Source: a virus. From it: a DNA stretch of 64,000 nt. Positions 18,605 to 26,943 of this stretch are shown in pieces; within the stretch, counting starts at the first letter, position 1, and each line of letters begins with the position of its first letter. The notes below the pieces were generated by a model that saw nothing but the letters and a program-made list of their open reading frames with translations, made no database searches and was not told the DNA's origin. The stretch lies in the IMG/VR virus record IMGVR_UViG_3300008110_000207, positions 1-64,000 of that record; one strand, given 5' to 3'. The position numbers and the translations under genes are program-made.

Positions 18605-19984
18605 ATGGCATTAACAGACGCACAAAAAACTAGTTTTGTATATAAAAAGGCAGTTGCACAGGTAGCAGAAACTGCTTTACCTAGAGATTTCTTTAATGAA
18701 AGTATTAGTGCGAGAGATATTGTTTTACCTTCTCAAGTGTGGCAACAAGCAGATCAAATTCCAGCAACTGCTCCTGCCTTGGCTAATGGTGCTACAAGCG
18801 GGGTCATTAGATTTTTTGAAAAAAGAACTATGACCGCGGTATCTGGTGCCGCTAGTGCATACTACTTATCCGATTTAGTAGATTGTATTCCTTATGGATT
18901 TGATGCTACTTATAATCCAAAGTTATATCAAAGTAATGGAACTACAGAAATTCCTTTTGGAACAAATGATTGGATTTTAAATTATTCTGGAGGAACAGTA
19001 TTTTTCTATGCTGGTAACCCAGCTAATGTTAGTGCAGCACAATTACCAAGAGTTTCTTTTTATAAGTATGTTGGTACAAAGGGTGTTGGTTCTGGCAGTG
19101 GAGTTGGAATTGGGTCTAGTGGCAGCATTAATACCACTGGAATTATAACTGCACAATCATTTGTTGGGGATGGTTCTGGTCTTACTGGAATTACAGCTGT
19201 TGGATCTGGTGTTGTTGTTCAAGAAGAAGGATCTACTGTAGGGACCGCGGCAACAATTAACTTTGTCGGTGCAGGGGCGACGGCAACATTCTCTAATGGT
19301 GTTGCCACTATTGCAATTTCTGGGGCATCTGCTGGTTTAGCATTAACTGTCAGCACACGAATTGCTGGAATTAACTCCAGTGATGCAGTTTCTAATGTAA
19401 AGGCAATTAGATTCGCTAAAGCACCTTTTAGTGTAACTGATCTTGGTAATGGTGAAATTTTAATCAATTCAGAATCATCATTTAACCCTATACAAATTAA
19501 TGGCAATACTGGAGTAACCGCAACTGGTGAAGAACCATTAAACCTTATTGCGGGTACAGGAGTTACAATTACTGCAAATAATTCCTCTACTCCAAAATCA
19601 ATCACAATTTCTGCCACTGGTGGTGGAGGTTCTTCTGGAGTTAGTATTAGGGATGATACCGCACCACTTGGAATTGCAACTATTATTGATTTTGGTGCCA
19701 ACTTAAGTGTATCTGCTCCGTCTTCTGGTATTGTTACTGTAACTGGATCTGCTGGAGGTGGTGGTAGTGGAATTGGTACACAGTGGATTACAACTGCCAC
19801 AGGTGTTACGACAACATCAAATGTTGGTATTGGAACGACAAATGCATTATTTAAAATTGATGTAAATGGAGATGTAAGAGTTCGATCACAAAACAAAATG
19901 AGATTTGGTGGAACTGCAGGCACCACGAACTTCTACATACAGTATAACTCAACTGCAAATAGTTTGGACTTTGTAGCAGGATAA
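18605..19984 (+). CDS. Virion structural fibre protein (459 aa)
   Basis: Start ATG 18605 lies in the ATAAATGGC context seen at several starts in this genome. Residues 1-155 form a distinct domain (PRDFFNESISARDIVLPSQV, then DWILNYSGGTVFFYAGNP). It is followed by the shared fibre cassette SFVGDGSGLTG, QEEGSTVGTAATINFVG and a region closely matching part of the giant 8203 protein (SDAVSNVKAIRFAKAPFSVT). It ends with VGIGTTNALFKIDVNGDVRV. It is likely a tail-fibre or baseplate-fibre subunit; no enzyme motif was seen. Confidence 0.78.
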   Translation: MALTDAQKTSFVYKKAVAQVAETALPRDFFNESISARDIVLPSQVWQQADQIPATAPALANGATSGVIRFFEKRTMTAVSGAASAYYLSDLVDCIPYGFDATYNPKLYQSNGTTEIPFGTNDWILNYSGGTVFFYAGNPANVSAAQLPRVSFYKYVGTKGVGSGSGVGIGSSGSINTTGIITAQSFVGDGSGLTGITAVGSGVVVQEEGSTVGTAATINFVGAGATATFSNGVATIAISGASAGLALTVSTRIAGINSSDAVSNVKAIRFAKAPFSVTDLGNGEILINSESSFNPIQINGNTGVTATGEEPLNLIAGTGVTITANNSSTPKSITISATGGGGSSGVSIRDDTAPLGIATIIDFGANLSVSAPSSGIVTVTGSAGGGGSGIGTQWITTATGVTTTSNVGIGTTNALFKIDVNGDVRVRSQNKMRFGGTAGTTNFYIQYNSTANSLDFVAG

Positions 19985-19988
19985 GATT

Positions 19989-20279
19989 ATGCCAGTCGTA
20001 GGAAGATTAGATCAATACGGTTCAATGCTTGCTGGGGAGTTTGATGAGACCACAGCAAATAATCCAAGTATAACTGGTCTTGGAACTTTTTATGCCTCAG
20101 AATTTGCCGAAAATGTTGGTGTTACAACAATTACTGCAAATGTCTTTGCTCCTTATGATATTGTATATGATGACTTTGCTGGGGTCTTGTATGGTCCAGG
20201 GCAAGGAACATTTATGAGGCAAAATACTGATATGTCTGTGATTGTTTATAATGAGATTGATGAAATTACTACTATTTAA
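19989..20279 (+). CDS. Small virion-associated hypothetical protein (96 aa)
   Basis: It starts 4 bp after the previous stop and ends 8 bp before a late promoter. The sequence (MPVVGRLDQYGSMLAGEFDE, later FAPYDIVYDDFAGVLYG) is acidic and beta-rich with no recognised domain. Its position among fibre genes suggests a structural or assembly role. Confidence 0.7.
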   Translation: MPVVGRLDQYGSMLAGEFDETTANNPSITGLGTFYASEFAENVGVTTITANVFAPYDIVYDDFAGVLYGPGQGTFMRQNTDMSVIVYNEIDEITTI

Positions 20280-20286
20280 CTAACAC

Positions 20287-20293
20287 ATAAATA
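20287..20293 (+). promoter_or_regulatory. T4-like late promoter ATAAATA
   Basis: ATAAATA in the short gap before the gene at 20315, followed by AAAAAAGGT at 20295-20303 as a possible ribosome-binding site. Confidence 0.68.
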
Positions 20294-20314
20294 TAAAAAA
20301 GGTACTCATTAATC

Positions 20315-23300
20315 ATGGCAAGAAAGGCAATACTGGAAACCGCATATACATTTGTTCCTATCAGTAGAAGAATAACTATTCCTCGTGCTATTCTTCGTGA
20401 AAGATTGATTCTGATTACAAATGTCACGACCAATACAGTAATTTATAATTTTTCAGATTCTAATTTGGGGGCAACTGCTTATTCAGTAAACTCATCTAAC
20501 TATGCACAGGGAGTTACTCAGGATGCGGATAGTAAAGTTGTAACTGGAGCAAGAGATACAACTACGATTGATTTAGTTTATAATACAACATCGATGAGTG
20601 CCAATGATAAACTTCAAATTATCGTAGATGAATATGATGAGAAATTTACTCCTTCAGAGACTTTTACGGATCCAGTATCAAAAATGAGGGTATCAACTCC
20701 TCAAACATTGATTGATACTGACTTTGAGTATTCTGTGCAACCATCAAAGTGGGAATCCTTGGCACTTGTACAAAATTATCCATCTTTTTATGCAAAGGGG
20801 AGTGGTGGAGTAGCACTTGATATTGTTTCAATTGTTGGTAATAATGCCACAAAATCTTTAATGACTGTAACTACTTCTACTAATCATGGATTAGTAGTGG
20901 GAGACGTTGTGTCTGTACAAGATTCTTTGAATGAACGTGCAGATGGAACATATTTGATTACTGCTTCAGCTAACGCAACAGAATTTAATTATTATGCAAA
21001 AGGTCAAGTAAATGGATCTGTTTTAGATACTGGTTATACTGTAGTTGCAGCTGGTGGTATATTTCCTGGAGCAAGAATTCCACTTGCGGTTTCTGCTTCT
21101 GCTATGACTTATAATGGGACTGATATTACAGTCACTACTGCAGCAGCCCATGGTTTATACCCCGGCACACCAATTATGATTTCTGGAGTAACTGCAACAA
21201 CTAACGCACCAAATGGATCATGGGTTATCAAAACTGTAGAATCACCAACAACATTTGTATTTCCAGTTAATGTTGCTCCAACGGGGTCTCTTGCATCAGG
21301 TACAAATTTTGCAAACGCCTTATTATATACTGCACCAGAAGGATATCAACAGCATAGAGCAACAGATGGTGGAGTATTAATAACCACTGGCAATAATGTA
21401 ACTGGAGTTCAACAAATTCGTCAGACCAGAAGATATTTTCGTTATCAGTCTGGTAAGGCAATGCAATTTTCTACTGGGGCAAAATTTACTCCAACCTATG
21501 ATATTGCTGCGATATCTGCATCTGGAAATACTATCACATTAACAACTATACAACCACATAATGTTCAAGTCGGAGTTACTGTTTTAATCGAAGGTATTGA
21601 ATCTTCTAATGGATCTACGGATAGCAATTTATATAATGGAAGTTTTACCGTACAAACCGTCACTGGTGAAAAAACATTTACCTATACCGCATCTGGAGTA
21701 CCAACAGATACATCTCCTGGTGGAGTAAATGCTTTAGTTACTGTTACTGCATGGAGGGGTGCATCTGTTAGAACTGGTTTATTTGATGAACAGAATGGAT
21801 TCTTTTTTGAATTTGATGGAGCAACTTTATACGCTTGTAGAAGAGATTCTGTTAAAGAATTATTTGGTCTTCTCACAGTAACTCAAAATAGTGGATCTGT
21901 TACAGGAACTAATACAAAATTTAGAGAGCAATTAGTTGTTGGGGAAAAAATTATTATTAAAGGTCAATCTTATGAAATAGCACAAATTACAGATGATGTT
22001 ACACTTAGAATCAACCCAGCATACATCGGTCCTAATCCATCAAGACCTGTAAAATATTTAAAAACACAAAATTATCGTGTACCACAAAACCAGTGGAACA
22101 TGGATAAGATGGATGGATCTGGACCAAGTGGGTATAATCTGCAAATTTCCAAGATGCAGATGGCATACATTGATTATACCTGGTATGGAGCTGGTTTTAT
22201 TCGTTTTGGATTTCGTGCTGTAAATGGGGATATTATTTACTGCCATAAGATGCCAAATAATAACGTAAATACTGCTGCGTATATGCGTTCTGGAAATATT
22301 CCTGGTAGATTTGAAGCAATCAATCAAGGACCTTTTAGTAGATTAGTTTCTGGTAGCGGTGCATCTAGAGGATCTGCTTTAAATTCCAATGATACAACAT
22401 TGTTCATTGACAACGCTTTGAATTGGCCCACAGCTGGATTTGTAATGATTCAGGACTCTACCAATTCTGAACTTGTTCAATATACTGGAATTGGTGCATA
22501 TAATGCTAGTGTCCGTGGTTACCCACTTACTGGACTAACTAGAAGGACTAGTTATAGTGTTGCTGGTATTTCCACACAAGGTAATTTTAGTTCATCCGCA
22601 TATACACTTTCTGGAGGAACAGCAAACTATACGTTTACTCCAGATCCTGGTGTGCAATCATCTGCTTCGGGAACAGCACAAGTTAATGTTCAATATTTGC
22701 ATTGTACATGTGCTCCAGTTGTTAGTCATTGGGGTGTTTCGGTTATTATGGATGGTAGATATGATGATGATAAGGCGATCTTATTCACTGCTGGTATGAA
22801 TAGATATTTGAGAGTTGATGCTGGTACTACTAAACCACTTCTAGCAATTCGTATCGCACCTTCTGTTGATTTTGGTGTCGGAAAGAATTTTGGTGTTAGA
22901 GAAATTGTAAATAGAATGCAATTAACATTATCTGGTATGGGAGTTTATTCTCAAGGACAGTTTCTTATACAGGGAATTTTGAATCCTCAAACCATGACTG
23001 GTGGTGATTTAACATTACCTTCAGATTGGCAAACGGTTCCTGTTGGTTCGGGTTCTCTTGCTCAAGTAGTTTATTTCAATGGCACTCAATCGTATGCAGC
23101 TACTGCGGTAAATGCCACCGGTGCATTTACCGGTGGAGATAGAATTTTTGGTTTCTATACAGAAAACTCCGGTGGTAGCAACTTTTCGGCAACTTCATTT
23201 AACCTAGAAAAAGTTCGTGATCTTGGAACTTCAATTCTTAGTGGTAATGGTGACGTAGGATCAGTAAATCCTGGTTATCCAGTTGGACCAGATATTCTTC

Positions 23301-23380
23301 TTATTGCGGCCACTAACTTGGAACCTAATGGTAGTAAGAACCTTGCATGTAGAATTTCCTGGACGGAGGCACAGGCATAA
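20315..23380 (+). CDS. Large virion structural protein (1021 aa)
   Basis: The protein begins MARKAILETAYTFVPISRRI with a conserved-looking N-terminal domain. It then has three HGL-type beta repeats (NHGLVVGDVVSVQDS, AHGLYPGTPIMISGV, PHNVQVGVTVLIEGIES), each followed by N-G-x-(W/F/Y) phrases. The central region contains RYFRYQSGKAMQFSTGAKF and FRFGFRAVNGD-like beta-sandwich sequence, and the C-terminal third has CTCAPVVSHWGVSVIMDGRY DDDK. No enzymatic motif is evident. It is a late gene among fibres and a probable baseplate or whisker-type structural protein; the exact place in the virion is unknown. Confidence 0.8.
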   Translation: MARKAILETAYTFVPISRRITIPRAILRERLILITNVTTNTVIYNFSDSNLGATAYSVNSSNYAQGVTQDADSKVVTGARDTTTIDLVYNTTSMSANDKLQIIVDEYDEKFTPSETFTDPVSKMRVSTPQTLIDTDFEYSVQPSKWESLALVQNYPSFYAKGSGGVALDIVSIVGNNATKSLMTVTTSTNHGLVVGDVVSVQDSLNERADGTYLITASANATEFNYYAKGQVNGSVLDTGYTVVAAGGIFPGARIPLAVSASAMTYNGTDITVTTAAAHGLYPGTPIMISGVTATTNAPNGSWVIKTVESPTTFVFPVNVAPTGSLASGTNFANALLYTAPEGYQQHRATDGGVLITTGNNVTGVQQIRQTRRYFRYQSGKAMQFSTGAKFTPTYDIAAISASGNTITLTTIQPHNVQVGVTVLIEGIESSNGSTDSNLYNGSFTVQTVTGEKTFTYTASGVPTDTSPGGVNALVTVTAWRGASVRTGLFDEQNGFFFEFDGATLYACRRDSVKELFGLLTVTQNSGSVTGTNTKFREQLVVGEKIIIKGQSYEIAQITDDVTLRINPAYIGPNPSRPVKYLKTQNYRVPQNQWNMDKMDGSGPSGYNLQISKMQMAYIDYTWYGAGFIRFGFRAVNGDIIYCHKMPNNNVNTAAYMRSGNIPGRFEAINQGPFSRLVSGSGASRGSALNSNDTTLFIDNALNWPTAGFVMIQDSTNSELVQYTGIGAYNASVRGYPLTGLTRRTSYSVAGISTQGNFSSSAYTLSGGTANYTFTPDPGVQSSASGTAQVNVQYLHCTCAPVVSHWGVSVIMDGRYDDDKAILFTAGMNRYLRVDAGTTKPLLAIRIAPSVDFGVGKNFGVREIVNRMQLTLSGMGVYSQGQFLIQGILNPQTMTGGDLTLPSDWQTVPVGSGSLAQVVYFNGTQSYAATAVNATGAFTGGDRIFGFYTENSGGSNFSATSFNLEKVRDLGTSILSGNGDVGSVNPGYPVGPDILLIAATNLEPNGSKNLACRISWTEAQA

Positions 23381-23383
23381 AAA

Positions 23384-24127
23384 ATGGCAAAACTTAAATC
23401 TGGAACAAGAATTTATGGGTCTGCTACTGTTGATGCAGGACTTACCATAGCATCTATAAATGCTTCTGGAATTATTACTGCTTCTTCTTACAGAGGAGAT
23501 GGTTCTCAATTAACGGGTATATCTGGCGGTGGCGGTTCTCTCACAGTGCAAGAAGAAGGATCTTCTTTAGGGACTGCTACCGTGCTTAATTTTATAGGAT
23601 CGGGTGTAACGGCAACTCTTGCTGGAGGTACGGCAAATATTTCTATAAGTGCTACCGGTGGTGGCGGTGGAGGATCTGTTACAATTTCTGATGATACAAC
23701 CACAAATGCATCTCGTTTCATAGCATTTCAAGATACTACTTCAGGAACTGCCTCTTCTTTATATGTTTCATCAACAAAACTTACATTTAATCCATCAACC
23801 GGAAATCTTGTCGCGGCAGGAACTGTAACTGCAAACTCTGATGAAAAATTAAAAACTAATATTGAAACAATTTCAGATGCTCTTGGAAAAGTTTTATCTT
23901 TACGTGGTGTTGAATATGATCGTATTGATAATGGGGAGCATCAAATCGGTGTTATTGCACAAGAAGTAGAAAAAGTAATACCAGATATTGTTTATCCTAA
24001 AGGACCAGCACCTGACTACGAAGTAAAATCAGTTGCTTATGGTAACCTAGTTGCACTTTTAATCGAAGCTATTAAAGAACAAAATTTAAGAATAGATGAG
24101 TTAGAGAAAAAATTGAAGGAGATCTGA
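23384..24127 (+). CDS. Short fibre protein with S74 chaperone domain (247 aa)
   Basis: The N-terminal half is built from the same cassette as the giant fibres (YRGDGSQLTG, QEEGSSLGTATVLNFIGSG, polyglycine). The last ~95 residues are an S74 intramolecular chaperone: NSDEKLKTNIETISDALGKV, HQIGVIAQEVEKVIPDIV, and a C-terminal helix IEAIKEQNLRIDELEKKLKE. The Ser of the SDEKLK motif is where family members self-cleave. It starts 3 bp after the previous stop and ends 1 bp before the next gene, so it is co-translated with the adhesin cluster. Confidence 0.85.
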   Translation: MAKLKSGTRIYGSATVDAGLTIASINASGIITASSYRGDGSQLTGISGGGGSLTVQEEGSSLGTATVLNFIGSGVTATLAGGTANISISATGGGGGGSVTISDDTTTNASRFIAFQDTTSGTASSLYVSSTKLTFNPSTGNLVAAGTVTANSDEKLKTNIETISDALGKVLSLRGVEYDRIDNGEHQIGVIAQEVEKVIPDIVYPKGPAPDYEVKSVAYGNLVALLIEAIKEQNLRIDELEKKLKEI

Positions 24128-24128
24128 A

Positions 24129-26927
24129 ATGGCAGTCGAAATAAAATCAGATCAGATTACGGGAATTACGACAGCAACTTCATCAACTGATGCTGTCTAT
24201 AAACAATATGTTGATGACAGAGCAACTGTAATTCCTGGGGTAATATCAAATGAAAATGAGTCTTTATTTACAAATGGTAGTGTAGTTTCTTGGGAACCAC
24301 TTTCTGGTTATGTGGAATATGATGCCGCAGGAACTTACAATTTTACTATACCATCAAATGCGGAACTCGTAACAATTTCGGCTACTGGTGCTGGGGGTGG
24401 CGGTGCCAGTGGCAGTTCTAATCCAAGTAATTATAAGATTGGTTCTGTCTGGTCTTTTAGGACTTCTGGTGCGGGCAGTACAATTTGGGAATTTTTGTAC
24501 ATTCAAAATGGTGGAATTTATATGTTTGCTGGGAGTACAAGAATGTTGCGTGTGTCAACAAATGGTATTCAATGGATAGCAAGAACCGTAGGTAATTCTC
24601 TTTTAGGTAATGCTGTTGGTCTTGCATCTATACCAACAATTGCACAAAAATATATTATTGGTGGCGTTGGCGGCAATGGAATCCTTTCAAGTTCAACTGA
24701 CACAATTAATTGGACTGCAAGAACAGTTGGATTAATTTCTACTACTATATTTTCTGCCACAGAATTTGGTACACCATCTCCAAATTTATATGTCATATCT
24801 GGTTCTGCTGGTGCTGTTTCTGTCTCTACTGATGCGATTCATTGGAGATCCAGAACTAGTGGTATATCTGGTGCTCAGAATATCCTTAGGATTAGATATT
24901 ATCCAAGTGAATTTGCAACAGGTCTTATTTTAATAGCAAATCTTGGTCAAGTTGCAACATCTACAGATAGTATTAATTGGACTAATAATATTCTTTCTGG
25001 ATCACCATCATTGTATGATGTTGCATATGGAAATGGAATATACGTAGTTGTCGGGTCTAATGGGTTACATACTTCAACTAATTCTGTAATATGGTCTCTA
25101 AGAACTATTGGAACAGCAGTAGTTCTTAGTGGTGTTGATTTTGGAGAAAATATATTTGCTGCGACTACTGCTGATTCAAGCTATAGTCGAGTGAGAACTT
25201 CAACTGATGGTATTGTTTGGTTTCAAAGAGGTATTGTTGGAACCAATAGTAGTGCTGGTAGTATTAGATACTTAAATGGAAGTTTTTTTGCTAATACAGG
25301 GCAATTGATTGGTTACTCACCATCATATACATTGATTTCTGGATTTGCTGGCGGAGGTGGAGGAGGTGGAGCAACTGCCACCTGGAAAATTCCAAGTAGT
25401 TTTATTCAAACTGATTTAACAGTAACGGTTGGATCTGGTGGCACTGCTGCAACAGATGGTGGTAATACTACAGTTTCTTGGAATGGTGATACTAGTATTT
25501 TAACATTAAATGGTGGAAAAGGTGGATCTACCAACGGTGATTTGCTCGGAGGTGCGGGAGGTATTGAACCTTCCGCAAATACTGGTTATTTATATGCAGC
25601 CCCAGGAGGTGGAGGAGGACCAGGATTAATACCCATACCAGGAACAACTCTTGGAGAACTATTTAATAATACAGAATGGACTGCCCCATCATCTTTAGAT
25701 CATTATCAATCAATGTCTACAGGAGGTGGTGGTGGATATGCATCTCCCCCAATTGTGTTACCTCTAAGTTCTACTATTGATGAATTTAGATTTTTTGGTT
25801 GTACTGGTGGAGTATCATCTCTTTATGGCAGTAACATTAATACTGCTTCTCGAAATTACACTAATGCTAATTCTCCTATAGTTAATGGTTATCCTGTTTC
25901 TTCTGGGGCAAATGGTGGCGGGGCTACTCTTATTGATGCATCTTATTGGATTCTCAGAACAGTTGGACTTCGATCAACCTCAGTAAGTAAAATGAGATAT
26001 TTAAATGATAATTATTTTATTTGTACACAGAATGGAATGCTACATAGTTCCACTAATGGAATATCGTGGACTCTTTTACCTTTACCACTTTCTAACATAA
26101 GCACTAGTAATTTAATCCACGATATTGCTTATGGAAATGGTATATATGTTATATCTGCTGGTACATCCCAAACTGGAATACTAGCATCTACAGATTTAAT
26201 TACTTGGGAAAGAAGGACAGTTGGTACAGCAGACAGTCGCATTGCAGTTACTATCAAATATGGTAATAATGAATTCATATATGGGGGAGGATCACCGTTT
26301 ATTTTAAATCACTCTACGGATAGTATACATTGGACTTTTAGAACAACATCTAATTTTGTTGGTTCTCTTAAAGAGATATTATATCATAATTCAAATTATT
26401 ATGTTATTGGTGCAAATGGAGTATTAATTGTTTCAACAAATACAATACATTGGACACTAAGAACGGTTGGAACACTAAATACTCTCGAAGACATTAATAT
26501 TGGTAACGGAATTTTTAATATTGGGACCACTGTTGGACAACAACTCTTTAGTTCTACGAATGGAATTGAATGGAGGTTAAGAACCACTACCATTACTTCT
26601 GGACCTATTAGATATACTTTTGGAAATATTACTCATTTAATCGGAGGTGGGGGTGGGTTTTTATGTATTTCAACAGATACAATTCATTGGATACGAAGGA
26701 CGTCTGGAACTGTTAATTCATGTAGTTCTTTGTTATTCTCTCAAGATCTTTTTCTAAGTGCAAATTCAAATGTATTATTAACATCACCAAAAAGGGGACT
26801 TGTTGGTGATGGTGGAGATGGAAAACGTGGTTCTGGTGGAGGAGGGGGTGGTTATAATGGTGGTTCTACTCTTTTTGGTATTGGTGGAAAAGGTGGTGAT
26901 GGATATGTTCGTATCAGTTGGGTATAA
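24129..26927 (+). CDS. Adhesin-like protein with Asp-box-like blades and polyglycine segments, paralogue 1 (932 aa)
   Basis: After an N-terminal DAVYKQYVDDRA motif typical of fibre proteins come about 13 repeats of S-T-(D/N)-x-I-x-W-x-x-R-T (for example STNGIQW, STDTINW, STDAIHW), spaced 39-46 residues. This resembles the Asp-box (S-x-D-x-G-x-x-W) of sialidase-type beta-propellers. The first set (about 105-400) and second set (about 590-890) are separated by a glycine-rich region (GGGGGGATATWKIP, GAGGIEPS, GGGGGPG), and a final glycine-rich tail ends GGKGGDGYVRISWV. Polyglycine loops recall T-even gp38-type adhesin tips. A receptor-binding role is inferred; the enzymatic Asp/Arg/Tyr set of a sialidase was not traced. 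The strong AAGGAGG at 26926 serves the next gene. Confidence 0.8.
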   Translation: MAVEIKSDQITGITTATSSTDAVYKQYVDDRATVIPGVISNENESLFTNGSVVSWEPLSGYVEYDAAGTYNFTIPSNAELVTISATGAGGGGASGSSNPSNYKIGSVWSFRTSGAGSTIWEFLYIQNGGIYMFAGSTRMLRVSTNGIQWIARTVGNSLLGNAVGLASIPTIAQKYIIGGVGGNGILSSSTDTINWTARTVGLISTTIFSATEFGTPSPNLYVISGSAGAVSVSTDAIHWRSRTSGISGAQNILRIRYYPSEFATGLILIANLGQVATSTDSINWTNNILSGSPSLYDVAYGNGIYVVVGSNGLHTSTNSVIWSLRTIGTAVVLSGVDFGENIFAATTADSSYSRVRTSTDGIVWFQRGIVGTNSSAGSIRYLNGSFFANTGQLIGYSPSYTLISGFAGGGGGGGATATWKIPSSFIQTDLTVTVGSGGTAATDGGNTTVSWNGDTSILTLNGGKGGSTNGDLLGGAGGIEPSANTGYLYAAPGGGGGPGLIPIPGTTLGELFNNTEWTAPSSLDHYQSMSTGGGGGYASPPIVLPLSSTIDEFRFFGCTGGVSSLYGSNINTASRNYTNANSPIVNGYPVSSGANGGGATLIDASYWILRTVGLRSTSVSKMRYLNDNYFICTQNGMLHSSTNGISWTLLPLPLSNISTSNLIHDIAYGNGIYVISAGTSQTGILASTDLITWERRTVGTADSRIAVTIKYGNNEFIYGGGSPFILNHSTDSIHWTFRTTSNFVGSLKEILYHNSNYYVIGANGVLIVSTNTIHWTLRTVGTLNTLEDINIGNGIFNIGTTVGQQLFSSTNGIEWRLRTTTITSGPIRYTFGNITHLIGGGGGFLCISTDTIHWIRRTSGTVNSCSSLLFSQDLFLSANSNVLLTSPKRGLVGDGGDGKRGSGGGGGGYNGGSTLFGIGGKGGDGYVRISWV

Positions 26928-26943
26928 GGAGGAAAAGTAAAAA

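Noticed and set aside
19219-19926. Long minus-strand frame of 235 codons opposite the fibre gene
   Set aside because: It mirrors low-complexity G/V/T/A-rich coding sequence, has a skewed V/P/I composition and no ribosome-binding site; it is an antisense shadow.
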